64,000 nucleotides of DNA from Candidatus Onthenecus intestinigallinarum (lineage in GTDB: Bacteria; Bacillota; Clostridia; Christensenellales; Aristaeellaceae). Below the pieces are notes generated by a model that was given only the letters and a program-made list of their open reading frames with translations, did not search any database and had not been told where the DNA came from. Made by a program: the position numbers and the translations under genes. Location of the stretch: assembly GCA_018713325.1 (NCBI GenBank), contig DVFJ01000006.1, forward strand, positions 145,451-209,450, read 5' to 3'. Below, piece by piece: positions 58,845 to 64,000 of the stretch; positions within the stretch are counted from its first letter, which is position 1, and each line of letters opens with the position of its first letter.

Positions 58845-61181
58845 ATGGTGCTCAGGCGCACGCGGGCACAGAGGACAAGCACGGGCCGGCGGGATCGCCG
58901 GACGGAGAGACGCAGGCGCGCCGCGCGCCGGGCCGGGCTGCAGGCCGGGCTGCCGCAGGCGGCCTTTCTGTTTGGCTGCACGCTGCTCTTTTCCTTTGCG
59001 CAGATGCCCTTTGGCAGCATGCCTGCAGCGCCGGCGTTCTTTGCGGCGCTGCTCGCGTTTGACGAGGCGGCGGTGTGTGGCATGGCGGGCGTCGTGGCGG
59101 GCGCGCTGGCCGGCGTCTGGCGCGGCGCGATGATGCAGGGCTGGCAGCTGCCGGTCTGCATCGCCATCTCGCTGGCGATGCCCGTCGCGCGCCGGTTTGT
59201 TGCGCCCAGGTGGCATGGCGCAGTCTTTGCGCTGAGCGCGCTTGCGGCGTCCCTTCCGACACTCTTCGTCGAGAGCGCCCGCTTTCTGCCGGCGCTGCGC
59301 TGCCTGGAGCTGGCGGCATGCGTGCTGATCCTGACGCCCGTGTTCGGTCGTCTGCTGCACCTACTGACGGACCGTGCGGACGCGCGCGCGGATGACGTGC
59401 TGTGCGCGCTGCTGTTCATCCTGTGCGTGCTGTGCGGGCTTTGCGGCATGAACGCGGGCTTTCTGGCGCGGACGCTGGCCGCCGTGGGCACGGCATGCAT
59501 CGCCCTTGCCTGCGGGCCCGGCGCAGGCGTGGCGTTCGGCGGCGCGACGGGACTGACGCTCACGCTGCTGGGCCGTACGCCTGCGGAGGGCGTGCTGTTG
59601 CTGGTGGCCGGCCTGCTGTGCGGCGTCGCGCGGCGCTGGGGGCGCTGGGGCGTGGCGGGCGCCATGGGCGCAGCGGCGCTCTGCGCGGGTGCGACGGTCG
59701 ATCCCTCGCTGTTTCGCCCGGGACCGATGGCGTCAGTCCTGGCGGCGGCATGCGCGCCCGCGCTCTGTCCGCCCGCATGGCTGGACCGCCTCTGCGCGCG
59801 CGTGGAGCCGCTGCTGGACCGCGAGACGGCCGCGGATGCGGTGCGCAGTCTCGCCTTCCACAGCGTGCGCGACATGGCGAACGGGATCCGCGAGATGACG
59901 GACGCGCTGCCAGCGCCCGACGCGCCGGATGAGACGGAGGCGGCGCGCGTGGAGCGGTTCGCGCAGAACCTGTGCGCGCGCTGCGAGCGGCGGGAGCGAT
60001 GCTGGAACGAGCGCTACGAGCGGACCCGACGGCGCGTGCTGCGGCTGCTTCGGCCGTTGCCGGAGCGGACGGACGAGGAGACAGAGCGCGTCGCGCGGGA
60101 GATGGGCTGCCTGCAGCCGGAGCGCTTTGCGCAGGCGAGGCGCGAACAGCTGCAACAGGAGCGGCACGAGCACGCCGTCTATGCGCGGTGCGTGGAACAG
60201 CGCGCGGCGATCCGCCGGCAACTGGGGGCGGTTTCGCAGGCGGTATCGCGGCTGTCGGGCGATATGCTGGACGGAGCGGACGCCCAGCTCGGCGCGGCGA
60301 TCGACCGGGCGCTGGCCCGGGCTGGACTGCGCGCGCGGGTCGCCTACGCCGCGCGCAGCGGCGGACGCGTGCGGGCGCTGATCGAACGCGCAGACGGCGC
60401 GACGGCGGACCGGCTGCGGGCTGCGGCGGAGGCGGGCGCCGGCCGGCCCATGCGCTGCCTGATGGAGGAACTGTCGCAGGAGGAGCTGTATTTTGAGGAA
60501 GATGCGCCGCTGGATGCGGAGGTGACGGTGCAGAGCGTGCGCAAGGCGGGCGAGGAGGTCGCGGGCGACGGCAGCCGGACGGGCCGCCTGCGCGGCGGCC
60601 GGTGCTTTGCGGCGCTCAGCGACGGCATGGGCAGCGGCGGCGCGGCCCGGCGCGAGAGCCAGGCCACGTTGCGCCTGCTGGAGCGCTGCCTGCGCACGGG
60701 GTATTCGCGCGCGCAGGCGCTCAAGGCCGTCAACAGCCTGATGCTCGCCTGTGCGGGGGAGGACGTCTTTGCGACGCTGGACCTGTGTCTGCTGGACCTG
60801 TATGAGGGGCGGGCGACGCTGGACAAGCTGGGGGCCTGCACCTCGTTCCTGCTGCGCGGGGATGAATGCGAGGCGTTCGAGGCGGACGCGCTGCCGCTGG
60901 GCATGCTGCCCGACGTGCAGCCCTGTTCCCGCCAGATCGAGCTGGAGACGGGCGATCTGATCGTCATGATGACCGACGGCGTGGCCGACGCCATTCCGGG
61001 CGGCATGGAGGGCGTTCGCCAGGCCATCCTGTCGGCGCGCGCACAGGAACCGCGGGCGCTGTGCCGGTCGTTGATCGAGCGTGCGCTGCGCGCGCAGCGC
61101 GGCGCGGCAGGCGACGACATGACCGTAATGTGCGTGCGCATCGTTCCAACCGGAGCGCGCGAACGGCGCAGGGCGCTATGA
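58845..61181 (+). CDS. spoIIE: Stage II sporulation protein E (PP2C phosphatase)
   Basis: SpoIIE sits at the polar septum and dephosphorylates SpoIIAA, releasing sigma F in the forespore. The 778-residue protein has about ten N-terminal helices (35-310) after a basic start. A central regulatory domain contains CARCERRERCW, and the C-terminal PP2C domain carries GDGSRTGRLRGGRCFAALSDGMGSG, MMTDGVADAIPGG and GDDMTVMCVRI with metal-binding Asp residues. ATG 58845 is 8 nt after GGGAG; a TTG two codons earlier is too close to the ribosome binding site. The spoIIE-tilS-hpt-ftsH order is conserved in Bacillus and Clostridia. Confidence 0.95.
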   Translation: MVLRRTRAQRTSTGRRDRRTERRRRAARRAGLQAGLPQAAFLFGCTLLFSFAQMPFGSMPAAPAFFAALLAFDEAAVCGMAGVVAGALAGVWRGAMMQGWQLPVCIAISLAMPVARRFVAPRWHGAVFALSALAASLPTLFVESARFLPALRCLELAACVLILTPVFGRLLHLLTDRADARADDVLCALLFILCVLCGLCGMNAGFLARTLAAVGTACIALACGPGAGVAFGGATGLTLTLLGRTPAEGVLLLVAGLLCGVARRWGRWGVAGAMGAAALCAGATVDPSLFRPGPMASVLAAACAPALCPPAWLDRLCARVEPLLDRETAADAVRSLAFHSVRDMANGIREMTDALPAPDAPDETEAARVERFAQNLCARCERRERCWNERYERTRRRVLRLLRPLPERTDEETERVAREMGCLQPERFAQARREQLQQERHEHAVYARCVEQRAAIRRQLGAVSQAVSRLSGDMLDGADAQLGAAIDRALARAGLRARVAYAARSGGRVRALIERADGATADRLRAAAEAGAGRPMRCLMEELSQEELYFEEDAPLDAEVTVQSVRKAGEEVAGDGSRTGRLRGGRCFAALSDGMGSGGAARRESQATLRLLERCLRTGYSRAQALKAVNSLMLACAGEDVFATLDLCLLDLYEGRATLDKLGACTSFLLRGDECEAFEADALPLGMLPDVQPCSRQIELETGDLIVMMTDGVADAIPGGMEGVRQAILSARAQEPRALCRSLIERALRAQRGAAGDDMTVMCVRIVPTGARERRRAL

Positions 61182-61189
61182 GACGGCGG

Positions 61190-61228
61190 AGACTGCCGCG
61201 GCAATGCGGCGGTCTTTTTTTGTTTTTT
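61190..61228 (+). terminator. Terminator after spoIIE
   Basis: AGACTGCCGC (61190-61199) pairs with GCGGCGGTCT (61206-61215) around GGCAAT, followed by a long T-run interrupted by a single G. Confidence 0.92.
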
Positions 61229-61232
61229 CTCC

Positions 61233-61261
61233 TTGCGCTTCCCGCGTTTAGCGGGTACAAT
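61233..61261 (+). promoter_or_regulatory. Sigma-A promoter for tilS-hpt
   Basis: TTGCGC (61233-61238) and TACAAT (61256-61261) are 17 bp apart, 30 nt before the tilS ATG. Confidence 0.75.
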
Positions 61262-61291
61262 ATACGCTGTAGTAAGATGGGGGAAATATCC

Positions 61292-62668
61292 ATGCAAACA
61301 CTGGAGCGGCGCGTCCGCGACGCGTTGATGGGCCCTTGCGGCGTGTCGCCAGGCGAAACCGTGATCGTCGCGGTCAGCGGCGGGGCGGACTCGACCGCGC
61401 TGCTGCATGCGCTCGTGCGCATCGCCGGCGATTGCGGCCTGCGCGTGGAGGCCGCGCACTTCGAGCATGGCATCCGCGGCGAGGAGTCGCTGTCGGATGC
61501 GCGCTTTGTCCGGTCCCTGTGCGCCCGGCTGAACGTGCCGCTGCGCGAGGGGAGCGCGGACGTCCCCCGTCTTTCACAGTCGTGGAAGACCGGCCTGGAG
61601 GATGCCGCGCGCAGGGCGCGCTTTGCCTTTTTGCAGGAATGCGCCCGTGCGGCCGGCGCACGTTCGGTGGCGCTGGCGCATCACATGCAGGATCAGGCGG
61701 AGACGGTGCTGCTGCACGCCGTGCGCGGCAGCGACGGACGCGGCCTTTGCGCAATGCGGGCGCGGAACGGGCTGTTCGTCCGGCCGATGCTCGAGACGCG
61801 CAGGGAGGAGATCCGGGACTATTTGCGGGCGCTGGACGAGGCCTTTTGCGAGGATTCGACCAACGCGTCCGAGGAGCCCGCGCGCAATCGCGTGCGCCTG
61901 CAGGCGATGCCCGCGCTGCGCACGGTCAATCCGCGCGCGGACGAGGCGCTGTGCCGCGTGGCGCGCGCCGCGCAGCGGGACGAGGCGTATTTCGACGCGG
62001 CGCTGGACAGCCTAATGCCGCCGGTGCGGCAGGCCCCCTACGGGCTGTGCGCGCGCCTTGCGCCCCTTCGCGGAATGCATCCGGCGCTGCGCTCGCGGGC
62101 GCTGCTGCGCATGCTGCGCCAGGCGGGGATTGGACAGACGCCTTGCGAGCGCGTGGAGGCGGCGGATCGCGTGCTTTGCGCGGGCGGCGCGTGTGGGCTG
62201 TGGGGCGGCTGGCGCATGGAGGCGGGCTGGACCCACCTGCACCTGCTGCGCCCGGACTTCGCGCCGGACCCGGCCTTTGAGCTGCCGCTGCAGGCGGCGC
62301 TTTCCGGGGCGTGCCTGCCGTGGGGCGGTCGGCTTGTTCCATCGCCCTTCACGGGGCGTACGGGCGACGGGCTGCTGTCGCAGGCCTTTGCGGCGGATGC
62401 GCTTGCGGGCGCGGTCGTGCGCTACCGAAGGCCGGGGGATGTCATCCGTCCGTTCGGCAGCGGCGGGACGCAAAAGCTCAAGCAGACGATGATCGACCGG
62501 CGGCTGGACCGTCCGTTCCGGGCGCTGGCGCCGCTGATCGCGCGCGGAAGCGACGTGCTCTGGGCCGTGGGCGTGCGCGCCGCAGAGCAGTCCGCCGTCC
62601 GTGCAGATGGCGCGGACATATGTCTCACATTCGACGGGGAACTGCCCTGGATGGGCGAAACGACATAA
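61292..62668 (+). CDS. tilS: tRNA(Ile)-lysidine synthetase
   Basis: TilS converts C34 of the AUA-reading tRNA-Ile to lysidine using ATP and lysine. The 458-residue protein has the PP-loop SGGADST (29-35). It also has the HFEHGIRGEES segment, HHMQDQAETVLL, and NRVRLQAMPALRTVNPRADEAL. The C-terminal TilS domain has VRYRRPGDVIRPFGSGGTQKLKQTMIDRRLDRPFR. It starts at ATG 61292 with GATGGGGG upstream; an in-frame ATG at 61277 has no ribosome binding site. It is 31 bases ahead of hpt, and both are likely cotranscribed. Confidence 0.95.
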   Translation: MQTLERRVRDALMGPCGVSPGETVIVAVSGGADSTALLHALVRIAGDCGLRVEAAHFEHGIRGEESLSDARFVRSLCARLNVPLREGSADVPRLSQSWKTGLEDAARRARFAFLQECARAAGARSVALAHHMQDQAETVLLHAVRGSDGRGLCAMRARNGLFVRPMLETRREEIRDYLRALDEAFCEDSTNASEEPARNRVRLQAMPALRTVNPRADEALCRVARAAQRDEAYFDAALDSLMPPVRQAPYGLCARLAPLRGMHPALRSRALLRMLRQAGIGQTPCERVEAADRVLCAGGACGLWGGWRMEAGWTHLHLLRPDFAPDPAFELPLQAALSGACLPWGGRLVPSPFTGRTGDGLLSQAFAADALAGAVVRYRRPGDVIRPFGSGGTQKLKQTMIDRRLDRPFRALAPLIARGSDVLWAVGVRAAEQSAVRADGADICLTFDGELPWMGETT

Positions 62669-62699
62669 CGACCGACAATAACAGATGAGGAGAAGGTTT

Positions 62700-63266
62700 A
62701 TGCAACAGGAACGCGAGATGTACAGGGACCTCAAGGACGAGCTGCTGCTGACGAAGGAGCAGATCGCCAAGCGCGTGCGGGAGATGGGCGCGCAGATCAC
62801 GCGGGATTACCGCGCGGAGCAGGCCGGCCTGGTGCTGGTGTGCATCCTCAAGGGTGCGGTGATCTTCTTCGCCGACCTGATCCGCGAGATTGACCTGCCC
62901 GTTCAGACGGACTTTATGGCCATCTCCAGCTACGGCAGCGCGACGAAGTCGTCCGGCGTGGTGCGCATCCTCAAGGATCTGGACAAGGACATCGTCGGCA
63001 AGCATGTGCTCGTCGTCGAGGACATCATCGACAGCGGGCTGACGCTCTCGTTCCTGCGGGAGAATCTGCTCTCCCGCGGCGCGGCGTCCCTGAAGATCTG
63101 CACGCTGCTGGACAAGCCCGACCGGCGCAAGGTCGACCTGCACGTCGATTACGCGGGCTTTCAGATCCCGGATGAGTTCGTCGTCGGTTATGGGTTGGAC
63201 TATGCCGAGATCTACCGCAATCTGCCCGATATCGGCGTGCTTCGCCCCGAAATCTATGAAAAATGA
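62700..63266 (+). CDS. hpt: Hypoxanthine phosphoribosyltransferase
   Basis: Hpt salvages hypoxanthine and guanine to IMP and GMP using PRPP. The 188-residue protein has the PRPP-binding motif VVEDIIDSG (105-113), LVCILKGAVIFFADL, and the flexible-loop SSYGSATKSSG. GYGLDYAEIYRNLPDIGVL closes the family signature. ATG 62700 follows AGGAGAAGG at a good distance; an ATG at 62685 lies before that site. It sits between tilS and ftsH, as in Bacillus. Confidence 0.95.
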   Translation: MQQEREMYRDLKDELLLTKEQIAKRVREMGAQITRDYRAEQAGLVLVCILKGAVIFFADLIREIDLPVQTDFMAISSYGSATKSSGVVRILKDLDKDIVGKHVLVVEDIIDSGLTLSFLRENLLSRGAASLKICTLLDKPDRRKVDLHVDYAGFQIPDEFVVGYGLDYAEIYRNLPDIGVLRPEIYEK

Positions 63267-63273
63267 GGAATCG

Positions 63274-63302
63274 TTGCAAGCAAACGGAAGGTGTGCTATA
63301 AT
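63274..63302 (+). promoter_or_regulatory. Sigma-A promoter for ftsH
   Basis: TTGCAA (63274-63279) and TATAAT (63297-63302) have a 17-bp spacer and an extended TGC before the -10. It lies 40 nt before the TTG start, and its -35 begins eight bases after the hpt stop. Confidence 0.87.
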
Positions 63303-63341
63303 TAAACGATCATCACTGCTTTGGGTTAGGGAGGTCAGCGC

Positions 63342-64000
63342 TTGAAGAAGTCATACAGGGGATTCCTGCTCTATGCCGTCATCATTCTGGCGATCATCAT
63401 CGTCAGCCAGATGTTCGGCGCCATGGGGCAGACCCGCAGCGTCAAGATCGATTACAATACGCTGCTGCAATACGTCGAGGAGGACAGGGTGGCCGCCGTC
63501 GCCATTCTGGACGAGACGCTCGTGGGCCTGCTGCGCGAGACGAGCATCGCGCAGGTCGACTTCCCGGCCCGCGCTTACGACTTTGAGACGACCATCGACA
63601 AGGACAATTTCTTCGCCACCGTCCGCCAGATCTATGCCCGGAAGCTGGGCAAGCCCGTGGATGAGATCAGCGAGGTCGATTTCGCGTTTGACGTCACGTA
63701 CCTGCCGCAGCCGCAGACGCCGTGGTTTTTGGAGTTCGTGCCCTTCCTGCTCATGATGGGCCTGGTGTTCGTGTTCTGGATCCTCATCATGCGCCAGCAG
63801 TCCGGCGGCGGCAACAAGGTCATGTCCTTCGGCCGCAGCCGCGCGCGCGTCTTTGACCCGGACAAGAACAAGATCACCTTCGCCGACGTGGCGGGCGCCG
63901 ATGAGGAGAAGGAAGAGCTCGCCGAGATCGTCGACTTCTTGCGCAGCCCCAAGCGCTTTACGGACCTGGGCGCGCGCATCCCCAAGGGCGTGCTGCTCGT
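63342..64000 (+). CDS. ftsH: ATP-dependent zinc metalloprotease FtsH, N-terminal part (3' end outside window)
   Basis: FtsH is the membrane-anchored AAA+ zinc protease for quality control of membrane and regulatory proteins. The first 219 residues are visible. They comprise a membrane helix (about 7-25), an extracytoplasmic domain ([23 protein letters not shown]) and a second helix (about 130-150). The beginning of the AAA+ module ([43 protein letters not shown]) follows, ending just before Walker A. It starts at TTG 63342 with GGGAGGT upstream. It has its own promoter after hpt. Confidence 0.95.
   Translation, partial: [219 protein letters not shown]

Overview
The window is a GC-rich, densely coded stretch of a bacterial chromosome. 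It reads as a spore-forming member of the Clostridia (Bacillota). The gene content includes lonB, a DacF-type carboxypeptidase, gpr, spoIIP, a SpoIID-like protein and spoIIE. Several blocks keep the classical Bacillus/Clostridium gene order: clpX-lonB-lon-ysxC, comEC-holA-rpsT-gpr-spoIIP, infC-rpmI-rplT, nadD-yqeK-rsfS and spoIIE-tilS-hpt-ftsH. A T-box leader precedes thrS. Strong GGAGG-type ribosome binding sites and many TTG starts fit a high-GC Firmicute. I would guess an uncultured gut lineage near Christensenellales, but the sequence alone does not prove that. I see no rRNA, tRNA, insertion sequence, prophage or CRISPR array.

Layout. Positions 1-5.4 kb hold proteolysis genes (clpX end, lonB, lon) and the ribosome-assembly GTPase ysxC. 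On the minus strand at 5.5-7.0 kb is a D,D-carboxypeptidase. From 7.2 to 16.5 kb a tightly packed plus-strand cluster encodes a response regulator, a histidine kinase, two GerMN-domain envelope proteins, a degenerate P-type ATPase-like membrane protein, ComEC and HolA. At 16.6-19.7 kb are rpsT (minus), the spore protease gpr, spoIIP and the glutamate racemase. At 19.7-25.4 kb are an EF-G-like GTPase, a PfkB sugar kinase with an acetyltransferase and a metal-dependent cyclase, and galE. Two minus-strand redox/radical enzymes follow (25.5-28.9 kb), then the T-box-thrS and infC-rpmI-rplT translation units, an rRNA methyltransferase and threonine ammonia-lyase (29-34.7 kb).

From 34.7 to 44.4 kb there are mostly accessory metabolic genes: two Gfo/Idh/MocA dehydrogenases divergent from an AraC regulator, a minimal two-protein SufBC-type Fe-S assembly operon with a ZIP metal transporter, a beta-phosphoglucomutase-like HAD with a DUF1846 protein, and an ApbE lipoprotein. 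Between 44.6 and 52.5 kb lie envelope proteins: a SpoIID-domain protein with about eight SH3 repeats, a TrmN6-like methyltransferase, two unassigned membrane proteins and a small PH-like membrane protein. From 52.5 to 64 kb come cysteine desulfurase with thiI (tRNA thiolation), nadD-yqeK-rsfS, a Gx-family transporter, a GH123-like protein, and spoIIE-tilS-hpt-ftsH (ftsH runs off the end).

Most interesting points: (1) a P-type ATPase homologue at 11978-13177 whose catalytic motifs are all replaced, embedded in a two-component/GerMN operon whose order resembles actinobacterial mtrAB-lpqB; (2) a perfect match to the E. coli IscR type-1 motif at the promoter of the minimal Suf operon; (3) apparent non-canonical initiation codons, AUC for infC (well supported) and possibly AUU for the histidine kinase; (4) several uncharacterised palindromes in the leaders of galE, spoIIE and the 51.9 kb gene. 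Promoter and terminator calls are by-eye matches to sigma-A hexamers and hairpin-plus-T-run patterns; none was scored computationally.
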